Below, one piece after another: positions 36,990 to 48,404 of a stretch of DNA of 64,000 nucleotides. Each line of letters opens with the position of its first letter. The stretch's first letter is position 1. The notes below the pieces were generated by a model. That model was not told where the DNA came from, made no database searches, and saw nothing but the letters and a program-made list of their open reading frames with translations. The translations under genes and the position numbers were made by a program. This DNA comes from Theobroma cacao (Eukaryota > Streptophyta > Magnoliopsida > Malvales > Malvaceae), in the NCBI RefSeq assembly GCF_000208745.1, contig NC_030851.1, positions 20,246,791-20,310,790 on the forward strand, read 5' to 3'.

Positions 36990-38404
36990 ATTATAAGTTT
37001 GAGCAAGTTACAGTGTCAAAGCAAATGCATGTGCTTGACCTCCACTTTTATTACCTAGTTGTGTTTATCTACCACGAGATGATGAGGCCATACCCTTGCC
37101 TTTGTCACCTCCAACATTCCTCCCAGTTTGTACCATTCTAGGCGAGGTAGTCACCACTTGTCTCACATATTTGTGGTCACCTTCTACTGACTGCCTCCGC
37201 ATTGGGTAATTTCTCATCAAATGCTTGAACTGACCATATCCAAAACACAATCCAGCTACTTTGTGGCACGATCCACCATGTGCCTTACCATAATAATTAC
37301 ATAAAACACCCCTCTATTTGAGGCCTAGATTAGATGCTCCGCTAGATTGTTCTTGTATAGATGGTGGCCCAAATGAATCACTATTTCTTGGTGGCTTATG
37401 CGTGTGAGTAGTTCCCTCATGACTTTGATGGCTTATGAATGTGGGACTCCTAGTCACGCTGGAATCTTTTAACCTTGATGGCCTTGTGCCTGAGCTCTGT
37501 GACCATTACCTCATTCCATTCTAGATTCCAATCTTCTGGTTTCAATCATTCTAGCTGTATCCACCATTGTTGCATATAAAGCAAACTTCTAGGTGGCTAA
37601 GACTCTGAATAGTGGCTCAATTAGTCTTTGAATAAATCTTTTGATCCTCTTTTCCTCAATTAGGACCAAGTTGGGAGCATATCTTGACAGTTGAGTGAAA
37701 CGGACATGATACTCAGTCATTTACATGTTTGGGGTTTGTCTCAAAGTCTCCAACTCCTGTGCCTTTGTGTCTCTCATGCTTTCAAGCAATAAATGATCTA
37801 GAAAAGCTTGGATAAATTCCTTCCATGTTATTGGAGATGACTTTGATGGTTTACTCCTTTTAAGTGTAACAAACCATATTCTGGCCACATATTTCACTCT
37901 ACCACCCACCAATTTCACAAATTATGGTCCCAAAATCGAACAAATACACTCCTTGTCCTCCAAAAATCTCTGCGAATCTTCATTCGCATCTCAACCAGTA
38001 AATGATAGGGGTTTTAGTTTCATAAAATCTACCAAAGCATCCTCAATAGCCTTTCTTTGTTGTTTGCACTAAGGCATATAGTTCGGATCTTACGAACTAG
38101 AGTCAACCCATTCCTCAAATGTTGCCTCGCTTCTATTATGAAAATTAGCAAATTCATGAGACAAACTTTACAACTTCGCTGCCAAATCCTTTAAGGTGAC
38201 ACCTTCTTCCATAGTGTAGTCATCCTCGATTCTCACATTTTGCTCACTAGTGTACATATAGCTTGGTTTTGCATTTCAAGTGTGTCTCATTCCTCTACTC
38301 TTACCATGACTCCTTGACATGGACACTTGTGGTGGTTCCATAGGGTCATGCGGGGCATCTTGCTTTCCAGTTGCCCTTGAGGCTGCTTTTGTCTTAGGCA
38401 GGAT
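36990..38404 (-). pseudogene. Ty3/gypsy gag of the LTR3 element, start codon lost
   Basis: The minus strand begins LPKTKAASRATGKQDAPHDP after an ATC (rc of 38402-38404) that replaces the start ATG. The gag core includes FTG.DANEDSQRFLEDKE (near 37960) and TWKEFIQAFLDHLLLESMRD with LETLRQTPNM (37721-37918), typical Retrotrans_gag blocks. The nucleocapsid zinc knuckle near 37200-37250 reads CFGYGQFKHLMRNY: Cys 2 and Cys 4 of CX2CX4HX4C are both Tyr, so zinc binding is lost. The N-terminus aligns with MSPKTRATSRRMGEQDTP at 62549, placing LTR2 and LTR3 elements in one gag lineage. Confidence 0.85.
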
Positions 38405-38606
38405 CCTGTACCAAGACGAGGCAATACTGAGTTCAAATTCAAAATTTCAATAGGTTCAAAGGGCAGGTTACTAAAACTTTTGAGAGCTCATGTAGCTTTT
38501 TATTCATAATTAGTACTACAATCACTAGCCATGAACAAGACTCTACACTAATTCCAAACACTTTGTTGATAGACATAATTTCACTTAGGAATCTTTAACC
38601 TAGGTG

Positions 38607-38618
38607 CTTGGATACCAA
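38607..38618 (-). other. Primer-binding site of the LTR3 element
   Basis: The minus strand reads TGGTATCCAAGC, 3 nt from the LTR edge at 38622, with one mismatch to the initiator tRNA-Met type TGGTATCAGAGC plus one shift; decayed. Confidence 0.75.
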
Positions 38619-38621
38619 CTT

Positions 38622-38751
38622 TGTCATGACCTAACTCGGGCGTTTGTGATTGGTGCATAAGCCTAATAAGCAAGCCCACTAGACCCCAGCTAGCCTCAGA
38701 ATCCAAAATCATATAACAAAAGCCAAGGATTCAATAATAAAATATTCACAA
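38622..38751 (-). mobile_element. LTR3, 5' LTR, truncated to its last ~130 bp
   Basis: Aligns with 31323-31455 (TGTCATGACCYAACYCGGG, AGCAAGCCCACTAGACCC, GGATTCAATAATMAAATATTCA). Similarity ends at about 38751, where a Copia-type LTR remnant begins. The rest of this LTR is not found after 45362, so it was deleted and not merely interrupted. Confidence 0.85.
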
Positions 38752-40181
38752 GAAAAAGGATATAAAGCTTGTAGTGCTTGAAAGACACCTAATAAAGAAT
38801 GGTAGAAGGAAGTGGACAATGCAAGAATATTTATAGTGGTTCAGTCCCCTTAACCTACATCCACTATCTTGATCTCCCAATCAAGGATTTTGAACCCACC
38901 TTCACTAAACTAGTAGAATTAACAGCTTTCACCAAGCTTTTACAAGGTGAGCTTTTAACCCAAGATCTATGTGAGACCTCGACCCCTATAGGCCCGTAAC
39001 TAGGTATAGACTCGATAACTCGGACCAATGATAATTTCATCATTTCCTTAGTGAGCCCCTAGAAGTATGCTTTCAAATAGTATTAAGGCCTAAGTAGGCC
39101 TAAGGCATAAATGAATGATGAAAATAAGGGTAAATGATGAAGGAAATAAAAATAATGATGATTTCCAAAGTAGGGGTAAAATGGTCATTTTTCATCTTAG
39201 GTAAAAATTTTTAAGTTTTCATGAACTTGAGTATTTGTAGACTATTATGGACCTTGTCCCAGTGTCAAAAGAGTAAAAAGATAGCACAAAGGATTGGAGG
39301 AGAACAAGCTAACTTGTGAAGGGCATTTTCGTAATTAAAATGGAGTTAGATAATCTTGAGCTGTAAATATCATCTTCTAGCAGCTTCTTCTCATATTTTC
39401 CAGCAACTTCTTCTTCTTCTTCCTTCTTTCCTCTCACGTTTTTCATCCTCCATGGGAGTTCTCTTTAAGCTTCCATAACTTTCTCAAGCTAGCTCCACTT
39501 TTCATGCTTTTGTGCACCCTTTTAATAGAACCTTTGTGCTCTTTCACTCTGTCACTTTAAAACCCTTGAAAAGTCTTACTTCTATATTCTCTCTCGCTAG
39601 CTAGGTGTTTTAGAGTGAACAAGGAGTTTCTATAATAGCTTGAAAATTATTCGAAAGAATTTCAAATTTACAAAGCTACCAAGGTGAGTAGTGAATTAAA
39701 ATTTATTTTTAGTTGTTGATAATGTCTAGTAATTTGATTTGTGAGTATTTTATTATTGAGATTGTTTAATCAATTTTAGTGTCTAGAGTAGTGCAAGTAA
39801 TTGCCATTTAATGGTAGTTGGAAGCTAGTAGGAATGACTAGTAGAACTCAATTTAGAAAATAGCTTTGGAATAGTATTAATGCCAAGTTAGGTTGATGGT
39901 GATGATGCTAATGTGATGATAGGTTCCAACGAAGCCCCACCACCCTATTTGGACCATTAGAAGAAGTTGGAGTTGAGTAAAGATTTAACGAATACCGGTG
40001 AGTGAACTTGCATTTCAAAATTTTTTTGGGAATGTGAATGTATTTGCACAAAACATTTGAATGATTTTATCCAACTTTTCCTTAAAAATCTACCTAGGGA
40101 ACAAGGCTTTGGTGAATGTATCTATCTTGTGAAAGTGTGCCATATAATGGTTCATGTGTTATCACAATATGTTGATATGTA

Positions 40182-40186
40182 TAATA
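40182..40186. repeat. Left target-site duplication TAATA
   Basis: Identical to 42927-42931. Confidence 0.9.
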
Positions 40187-40844
40187 TGTCATGACCCAAA
40201 TTTTTGGGCCATGATCGGCTTAAGGGCCCAATAAACATAGTCTATTAAGCCCAAGCAAGCCTATCGATTTATCCTACTCATCATTCCATCAAATATTGCT
40301 AAATCATATTTCATACTTTTGAATCAAAATAATGATATACATTGCCAACTCGTACTGGCATTACTCCTTAAAAATTTACATACAATGTCTATAACATGTA
40401 TTCTAATAATTTACATTAAGTTTGTCTATACAAAACAAAATAACACTCGACTTCCAGCGGAGGGACTCGGATGAATGTACAGTTACTGAATGCCAAGACA
40501 CCTACCAAAAGATGGATAAGGTCCACAAGGACACCTCGTCCTAGTTACCGGCTGCCTCATGATCTAGAAAACATGAATTTAAAAATGGTGAGTATAAACC
40601 CAGTGAGTGAACAAGGAAGGGAACAAGCATACCATAAGGAATCTTTAATGAAATCATGATGCATTCTTTTTCAAAACAATGCAATTTGTTTCTATTCTTA
40701 TTAAAAACCCCTCATCAAGCCCTTAAATGATTAATCATTTAAAAATCAAGGACCCATACATAACAAACCATTTGAAGAATGAAAACTTCAATATTACACA
40801 AGCAAGTCAAATACGACAATGAATCTTCATTGTAGTGGAAAGGC

Positions 40845-41352
40845 ATTCTCGCTGCAGCGAGAATGAATTTTCATTGCAGAGACGTTGGGATTTAGTTATT
40901 AACCGAACGAGGGTTTCTCAACTAACTGAGGATTTCTCACTAAACCTCCTCATTTTAAACTTAACTCATTTAATCCTTAATGTTGGAAGTCCATGCTTTG
41001 ATATGGTAGCAAAGAAGTGAAAGATAGTATAGCAATTGAACAAGATAGGAGACCAAAACAGAAAGTTTTTCGCTACAGTGAGATTCAATCTCACTGCAGC
41101 GAAATTGTAACTCAGAAACAGAAAGTTTCTCGCTGCAGCGAAATTCAATCTCGCTGTAGCAAAACTGCAACTCAGAAACAGAAAGTATTTCGCTGCAGCG
41201 AGAATGTATTTCGCTGCAACGAGAAGCTACAGTGTCATTCTCGCTGCAGCGAAAATGCATTCTCGTTGTAGTGAGTTTTGGCCAGCCTACCCTTTCAAAA
41301 CCTGAGAGTTTCTCGCTGCAGTGAGAATGATTCTCGCTGCAGCGAAATATAG
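40845..41352. repeat. Cluster of CTCGCTGCAGCGAG palindromes in LTR2
   Basis: The first copy, ATTCTCGCTGCAGCGAGAAT (40845-40864), is a perfect 20-bp palindrome. About ten more copies follow near 41069, 41089, 41129, 41149, 41190, 41210, 41240, 41260, 41311 and 41332, with CTGCAG varying to CTACAG, CTGTAG or TTGTAG. Between 41060 and 41200 they sit in a tandem unit of about 60 bp that includes AACTCAGAAACAGAAAGT. Confidence 0.92.
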
Positions 41353-41584
41353 GGCATCAAATGAAAATTTTCGTTTCTCCCAAACAAAACCACCTTGCTT
41401 GAAATGTTCAAAACCAATATGAAACACATAACAATTTCTCAAGGTTTAACATGTCAAGTTTCACATGCATTACAACCATAAACCATTATCCATCAATTTC
41501 CTATAACACACCTATTTACATATGTATATATGTATACGCATATACCCATCATCATCATCACACCATCCCATCATCATCCTCACC

Positions 41585-41705
41585 AGCTCATGCGCACTCT
41601 TTACTCGCACATGGCTGGATCATCATCGGGTTATGCGTACTCCTTACTCGCACATAACCGGGTCATCTTCTACTAATGCGCACTCCCTACTCGCACATAG
41701 CTGAG
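41585..41705. repeat. GCGCACTC/CTCGCACAT minisatellite in LTR2
   Basis: Three units of about 42-50 bp: ATGCGCACTCTTTACTCGCA plus CATGGCTGG and variants. It is the positional counterpart of the arrays at 7908-8105, 26370-26645 and 53060-53245, with a different unit. Confidence 0.75.
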
Positions 41706-42926
41706 TCAATATAATTACACAACATTATATTCAAGCATATATGTATATCAACATAATGCAGCCACATAGAAATCCATAGTAACCACATATCATAACATAT
41801 ATAATTTCTCAAGAGCTTGTTCCCAAGACATTCACTTTCATAAAAAATCGTATAAAATCATTCAAACGTTTATCAAATACATTATATTCCCAAAATAAGT
41901 TTTGAAGGCAGTCCACTCACCAATTGATTGTAAAGCCTTTAGATGACTCCAATTCCCCTAATTGTCCAAATGAGATGATGGGGCTTCCTTAAAACCTAGG
42001 ATCACATTAACATAAACAATAGATCAATTTACACACTATGAACTCTAAAAGCTATATCTTAGCTAGTTTTCAATTGCCACATTAAACGGCTATCTATGTT
42101 CACTATCTTAATCACTAAAAAGTAATAAACATAGTCAACAATAAAACAACTCATAAATCCAAATTACTAGCCATTTTCTGCAGCTAAAAATTGAGCTTAG
42201 TTCATCATTTACCCTAGGGCTCCTTTGTAGTCAAATTCTATTCCAATTGCTTCAAAATCAATGGAGTAATTCTCTTTTTCTCTCTCTAAAATGCCCAACT
42301 AGTGAGAGAAAGTTTGGAAATAAGCTTTATCAAGGGTTTTGAAGTGAGAGGATGAAAGAATTCAAAGGTTCTAGTCAAAAGGGTTCAAAGGTGTGAAAAC
42401 TAGAGCTAAAGAGAGAAAATCATTCAAGCTTCAAATCAAGCTTCCATGAAGTTTTGAAGAAACGTGAGGGAGGAGAAGAAGAAGAAGACCAGCTACTGGA
42501 AAATCTCTAGAAGCTGCTGAAAATTCAAGATATTTATAGGCAATCTTATTCTTTCCCTTAAAATTACAAAAATGTTCCTCCACCAATTAACTTATTCTCC
42601 TATAAACTTTTATACAATCTTTTCACTCTTTTAACACTGGGACAAGATCCATAATGGTCTAGAATGTTCGGGTTCATAAAAACTTAAAATTTTAACCTGA
42701 GATGAAAAATGACCATTTTGCCCCTGTTATGAAAATTGTTGAAACTTCTAGTTTTCTTCGTGTTTTCATCAGCACACATCATTTATACAGTCTTATACCC
42801 ATCTAAGCTTTAAGATATCATAAAACTTTCTTCTGGAAGCTTATTAGAGAAAATGACAAAACTACCCCTGGCTCGTATTATTACATCTATACTTAGTTAC
42901 AAGCCTATAGAGATTGAGGTCTCACA

Positions 42927-42931
42927 TAATA
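42927..42931. repeat. Right target-site duplication TAATA
   Basis: Pairs with 40182-40186. Confidence 0.9.
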
Positions 42932-43258
42932 TGCATTAGATGTTCTTTTTTTTTAGTGATAATGATGACCCAGCTATGTGCTTGTGGGAGTGCACATGAC
43001 CTGATGATGACCAAACTATGTGAGAATGGGGAATGCACATAAGCTGATGATGGTGGGATGGTATACATGATGATGTGTGTATATATATATATATAAATAT
43101 GTATGTTATAGAAAGTTCATGAGTATGGTATATGGTTGTAATACATGTGAATCTTGAATGTTAAACCTTGAGAATTTCTAAGCATGTTCAAGTTGATGTT
43201 GTTTTTGCGGCTAAATGGCCTTTCCTTGAGAGAATGAAAATTTGTTGTTGGTGTCCTG

Positions 43259-43595
43259 TTTCTTGCTGTAGCGAAAAACTCTCAGGTTTGGAGGGTTATA
43301 CTGGCCTGGATCTCACTGTAGCGAGAAAGTTGCTAATGCTTCTTCTCGCTGTAGCGAGAAACATTCTGTTTTGCTGCTCGAATCTAACTGCAGCGAGAAA
43401 CTTTCTATCCTGCATGCTACCTTGATTGATTATTGTCCCATTTTCCATTTCAGTAATACCATAGTTGATCATGGACTCCCAACATGAAGGAATTTATTTA
43501 ATTAAGTTTGAGATGAGGGGTTTTAGAGAGAAACCCTCGACTAGTTGAGAAACCCTCGTCCAGTTGATAATTTGAGCCCAAATTTCACTGCAGTG
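43259..43595. repeat. CTCGCTGCAGCGAG-type palindromes in the outer LTR2
   Basis: Six diverged copies near 43260, 43312, 43343, 43388 and 43585, such as TTCTCGCTGTAGCGAGAAA (near 43343). Confidence 0.8.
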
Positions 43596-44589
43596 AGGAC
43601 TCGTCGTTTTACTTGACTTGACTTGTATGAATACTATTAAAGTTTTCACTCTTCAAATCCTTCGTTGTGCATGGACCTTTTCGTCAAGTGATTAACTCAT
43701 TAAGGTTTAATGAGGGGATTTAATAAGAACTAAACTAAATTGCATTGTTTTTGAAAATAAATGCAACAAGTTTTCTTTAAAATTTGCCTTATCATTTGTT
43801 TGTTCCCTTCCTTTGTTCACTCACTGGGTTTATACTCACCATTTTCAACTTCATGTTTTCATATCAAAAGGTAGCTGGTAACTAGGTCAAGGTGTCCTCG
43901 TAGATTCATATCCTTGGTAGGTATCTTGGCATTCCGTAGCTGTACCTTCACCATGGTCACTCCGCTAGAAGCCTAGAGTCATTTTTTTGTTGTAAATAGG
44001 TACATGTGATGTAAAGTACTAAGATGTATACCTTAGACCTTATATGTATATTTTGATTGGTATTGCCACAATGAGTTGGCAATCGTTAGCAATATTTCGA
44101 ATTAAAATTGTGAAATGTGACTTTAGCAACTTTGATGGAATGATAAATAGGTCATATAGATAGACTTGCTTGGGCTTAGTGGGCTACGTCCATTGGGCCC
44201 ATGCACCGATCATGGCTTGAAAATTGGGTCGTGACACTCTAATCCTTTATAACAAGCTTTAGAGTGCTTCCCACACTCTAATTTCCTAAAAAAGAGAAGA
44301 AAAAGAAGTACAACTATGGCTATTTACAAATTTGGAAATATTACAACTAAGCTCAAACACTTTTTCTAGACTTAGAATGAAAAACAAATGTTTTTGGTGA
44401 AGGATATTTGTCTTTTTGCTCCAAATGGCTCTATTCTCTTCCAATCTTCTTTCTTTTACCATTAGAGCTTCAATTTATACTTGGGGAGCTAATTTTTTAG
44501 TTAGAGATAGTTTTTAGCTATTTGAGACAACTCTGATGCTATTCTAGCCATTATTTTATCCTTTAGTGCTTAAATTGAAGGGTAGACAA

Positions 44590-45230
44590 AGTTCGGCTAA
44601 CTAGTTACAAGCAGCTCTAACCAATTATAGCTTCTCTACCTTGCACTGTCCTGCTGCTATGTTCTCTACTTTAACTAATTATAGGAGGCTCTAATCGATT
44701 ATAGCTTATTTGTCTTTCACTATTTTGCTACTATGTTCTTTGTTCTAACTGATTACAAGAGGTTCTAATCGATTAAGAGATCTCTGTCTCCAAGTTTCTC
44801 TATTTCAGTAAACTTCCTTTGGCTGGTTAACTTGCCTTTTAACTGATTGAAGCTTCGTTTCCTTTAACCTTAATCGATTAACACAAGCTCCTTCAATTAA
44901 AGATTCTTCAAAGTTCCACTCCTTCATTTTCGGTCCCTTCAACTGTCAAGTTCACTTTGAATTTGAGTTTTGGCAATTGGAAGACCTTTAAGTTTTGTGC
45001 TATAATGGATTAGCCTCATGCCTTAACCGATGAGCACATCTTTATTTTCCTTTGTCTAGCACCTTTTTAATCAGTTAACCTTAGTGCTAACGGATTAAGG
45101 ATTTTTTGTTTTGCTTCAGCTCATCACACAATCATGCCTTAACTGATTAAAGCTTATTATTAATTAGTTACACAAATTCTATCTTCACTGGCTCATTTCA
45201 TCTTTCTTACTGTAGTTGATTAACCTATCT
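44590..45230. repeat. Dispersed TTAATCGATTAA palindromes in the Copia-type LTR
   Basis: Three perfect cores, TAATCGATTA at 44692-44701, 44766-44775 and TTAATCGATTAA at 44870-44881, with about nine degenerate relatives (TAACTGATTA, TAATCAGTTA, TAACGGATTA, TAACCGATGA and others). Each is followed by a GC-richer phrase such as GCTTCTCTACC or CTCTGTCTCC. Confidence 0.8.
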
Positions 45231-45489
45231 AATGCATGATCTTATGTTTTAAGTACTATTTTTATTAAGGGGATTAGCTTTATCTTGCACACTTATATAG
45301 TGAAGTTAAACATTAATGAATGAGGAATATTTTGTTATCATCAAAAACATATGGAGTCAACTTAAAAAACTAGTATCAGACAGAAAAAACACATCATCAT
45401 CTTGGAAGGCAAGCCTAGTTTACCTGGACTCTAGCATGACTATTGAGATAAAAATCAAATTCTGTGGGTGGTAATTGGCAGTATCAACA

Positions 45490-45680
45490 ACATAGCTGCA
45501 AAATTTTTTTGAACTTGGTTTGTCAGAACAACATTTTTTCAATATGGCATGTAGGAGATTTTGAGAATATGTTGTGTAGCAACTTTTTGATAAATTGATT
45601 TTGACACTTATTTTTGTAAATTTCAATGGCATGCCATATGTGCAACTTTTGATTGCACATGGTGGCCATTAGGTCAATGA
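45490..45680 (+). repeat. Intron-like or inserted segment with array motif copies inside the MULE N-terminus
   Basis: It separates KIKFCGW from NDIYKGGE, which lie close together in MULE proteins I recall. It holds atggcatgtagg and atgttgtgtagcaac, copies of the CATGGCGTGTAGCAAC motif. It begins near GTAATTGG and ends near CCATTAG, which could be splice sites, though the codon phase does not fit exactly. Confidence 0.4.
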
Positions 45681-47905
45681 TATTTACAAGGGTGGTGAGA
45701 CACAAATTCAGTAGGTTAGGAGTGATTTGTTGTTTGCCAGACTAATGAAGCTGGTTGAATAAGTTGTTGGCGTAAACTTATAGAATCACAAAATCGAGAT
45801 ACCTTCATTGATCAGTGTACACGGAGGGCTATCACACTCAATTATCAAGGACGACAAGGATGTTGTGGTGATTCTACAAGAAGAAAAGACAATTCCATTA
45901 GTGTATGCCATTGTTAAGGAACAACATACAAATGTTATGCCACATGAACAAGCTTTTCAACATAGTAATTACCTCAATTAGATTCAGATTTATACTGCTT
46001 CACATATACTACACCATTTAGTTCCGAACCCACAACAATGGCAAGTACCATTGAAGTATGCACATGAGTTTTTGTAGCCCGATACACACACAACGTTTGC
46101 ACAACAGTTGGCTACACAATTCCAATTTGCATGTGCATTGAACCAATTACTTATAGTTGTCCGACCAATGCAATCGTAGGGTGATACTGTAGAGGGTCCA
46201 ATGCCATTTTCAAATGACACTATGATTCTCAATGACAACGTTGCATTTGATTAGGGCGAAGATGATCGATTTCCCACCTATGAAGATAGCTTTGATGACA
46301 ATTCTGATGGCAAGCATGATGATTGTTTAGAGGATGACTGAAGTGACGACAGTGACATTCCAAATTACAATGATGCTAAAAGTGGTACAACACATGCCAG
46401 AGGTGTAGTTTTAGAAGATGTTCAGTGCAATGACCCCATTTACAATAACCCTATCATTGGTGACAATGAGATTCCTTCGTTTGAGACATTATCCAATGAT
46501 AGTGTTCAAGAAAGGGTAAATGTAAGGGTATCTCGTCCATGGCTTATTCTAGGTGCAGATATTTTCTCCTTGCAAATAATTACCATGGAAAAGTCCACAT
46601 CAACCGATGATCGCTTATATTGAGGAAAAAGGTTTTCCTCCAAGATCGAATTGAAATGATCTTTGAACATGTTGACACTAAAAGGGTAGTTCAAGATAAG
46701 ATTGAAAGGTCATGTCACGCTCGTTTGGAGATTACTTGTGAGGACAAGGCATACAAGTCCACTGTGCATGCAATGACGTTACTTGAGAGAGATTATTAGC
46801 AAGTTCGCACATTCCACAAGATACACACGTGTATTGTCGATGGTTTGGAAGGTCAGTTCCAAATAGTGAATGCAAAATCAATTAGTGAACTTATTGCCCC
46901 CAAGCTTCAGTCTAATGGAATAACATTGAGATGTATGGACATAATGACTAAGATGATGGTTCAGTGAAGATTCAATGCTTGTTGGTAAGGCTTGGCAAGT
47001 GAAAGAGTAAGTGAAAAAGACTGTTTTCAATCCCCCAAAAAAGATATTCCAACTCCTACCCTTGTATTTCCATATGTTGAAGCGTGAAAATCCTAGTACA
47101 ATCACTAGATTAGGCACAATAATTCAAATATTGTTTTTAAGTGTACGAGGTTGTATATGGGGGTTCACGACTGTAATATAGCCTGTAGTTGCTATCAAAA
47201 GGTAAGTTCAAGGGTGTTCTTTTCATTGTTGTATGCAAAGATGCGAACGAGTCCATATATCCAATTTTATTTGGCATTGGCCACATTGAGGACGAAGAGT
47301 TATGGACGTGGTTTCTTCCAAAACTACGTCATGCCATTGGTTGTCCTGAATGTTTACAATGTTCATTTCTAATCAACATTGTGCCATTATGAAGGTAGTT
47401 AAAAAAGTATAACTACCAACTAGGTTCAATAAAGTCATCGCTTTACAGTTAAACCTATCAATCAAGTGGAGTTCCAAGTTACAGATGTGAGGGAGGACGC
47501 AATAGTAAACTTGTCCATGAAGACATGTTCATGTTAAAAACTCTAGATCGATCTACTGCCATGCAACCATGCCATTATGGCAATAAGGTAAAAAAATCCA
47601 ACATGTTTATTTGCTTTGTATGAATATCCATGTTTCTTATTTGTTTTCATTGTGATTTTGTTGTCTTCGTAGTAAGTGCAAACGTGTGGCCATTGAATTC
47701 TACTTGGACTACTATAAAACTACCTCTTGAGTGAAGGGTTATGCTAGGATCGTTTGGTCGGTTAGGCATCACAGTGACTGGGAGATCCCCCTTGATGTGA
47801 AAACAATTGTTGTTTTACCACCACCTTGGCGAGGTCGAGCGAGAAGACTTAGGAGGAAAAGGATTCCATCAATTGGGAAAGGCAGTCGACCACCAAGATG
47901 TTCAC

Positions 47906-47979
47906 AATGCTTCATATTAGGTCATAATAGACAAAATTTCCCAATGCTTCATATTAGGTCATAATAGAAAAAATTTCCC
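47906..47979 (+). repeat. 37-bp tandem duplication in the MULE zinc-knuckle region
   Basis: AATGCTTCATATTAGGTCAT plus 17 more bases is repeated directly with one or two differences. As 37 is not divisible by 3, it shifts the frame. Confidence 0.9.
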
Positions 47980-48404
47980 AATGCCGTTTACAATTCCATC
48001 CACAAATTTGGAACCATCTTCAAGTCATTCAACGCCTTCACGACGATGACGACGACTGAAAGCATGTTCAACTTGTGGACAACTTGGTGACACACGCAAC
48101 ACCTATCCAATACGAATGACAAACTCTAAGACTGTAAGGGATTTGGTAGACGAAGGCAGTGGCTCTGACTAGCTACATGTTTTAGGCATTGTAAAACTTC
48201 CCTGTGTTGCTAATGTGCTAATTTTGTAGGAACTTCAAGATATAATGACATATCTCTTTTAACTTGTTAATGCTTTACATGTGTTTGCAATTTCCTTTTT
48301 GTTAACTTGTTAATGATTTATAACTTCTTCATGATTACTTAAATTTTCACCAGTATGTTTGTTTATGCTCAAATTTAGGGTTGTCACATGCTTTGCATTA
48401 CAGA

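Larger units (their letters stand above)
31323..38751 (-). mobile_element. Dead Ty3/gypsy chromovirus-type element (LTR3 family)
   Basis: In minus orientation: truncated 5' LTR 38622-38751, PBS 38607-38618, gag from about 38404, protease, RT, RNase H, integrase with chromodomain-like tail down to about 34185, PPT 34125-34138, 3' LTR 31323-34124. The order protease-RT-RNase H-integrase is Ty3/gypsy. Every domain has stops or frameshifts, and the RT core is missing. The gag N-terminus is homologous to the LTR2 gag start at 62549. Confidence 0.9.
40187..42926 (-). mobile_element. Solo LTR2 (minus), nested inside another solo LTR2
   Basis: 2740 bp. The minus strand runs from TGTGAGACCTCAATCTC (42926) to CAAAAATTTGGGTCATGACA (40187). 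Perfect TAATA duplications, no internal sequence. It holds the best-preserved palindrome cluster of the family (40845-41352) and a GCGCACTC..ACTCGCACAT minisatellite (41585-41705). Confidence 0.93.
38970..44236 (+). mobile_element. Solo LTR2 (plus), itself interrupted
   Basis: Starts TGTGAGACCTCGACCCC and ends GAAAATTGGGTCGTGACA; net 2.52 kb without the nested LTR (40187-42926). Flanks ATCTA (38965-38969) and CTCTA (44237-44241) agree at 4 of 5 positions, so this is probably an aged TSD. Both outer pieces belong to one LTR: the first ends in the U3/R region (TGAGTGAACTTGCATTTC) and the second resumes at the minisatellite and palindromes (43259-43595). Confidence 0.85.
38757..45362 (-). mobile_element. 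Copia-type LTR remnant (SIRE/Maximus-like), split by nested LTR2 insertions
   Basis: Pieces 38757-38969 and 44237-45362 join across the nested LTR2. The right end on the minus strand reads GTTGACTCCATATGTTTTTG then ATGATAACAAA, like the start of the Copia LTR at 58013 (TGTTGGCTCCATTAGTTTTT). The left piece carries a TATAGTGGTTCAG...CCTACATCCACT segment that, in reverse, matches the ATGGATGTAGG...GAACCA part of that LTR. No TSD or coding sequence was found. The left end is not a clean LTR terminus. Confidence 0.6.
45436..48180 (+). pseudogene. MULE (MuDR/MURA-type) transposase, decayed
   Basis: A transposase of a Mutator-like DNA element. The plus strand opens ATGACTATTGAGATAAAAAT (MTIEIKIKFCGW), then a PB1-like stretch (NDIYKGGETQIQ near 45686), an acidic region (GEDDRFPTYEDSFDDNSDGK, 46257-46320), and a DNA-binding block resembling the MuDR N-terminal zinc region (RTFHKIHTCIVDGL, near 46800). 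Next is the MULE core KGKFKGVLFIVVCKDANE..YPILFGIG..EDEELWTWFL (47195-47330), and then the SWIM-to-knuckle tail CSQCFILGHNRQNF (from 47899). A second knuckle-like CSTCGQLGDTRNTYP follows near 48070. The DGTHLK block with the first catalytic Asp appears missing just before KGKFKG, the part after LRHAIG is lost, and stops and frameshifts are many. It cannot be active. Confidence 0.85.
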
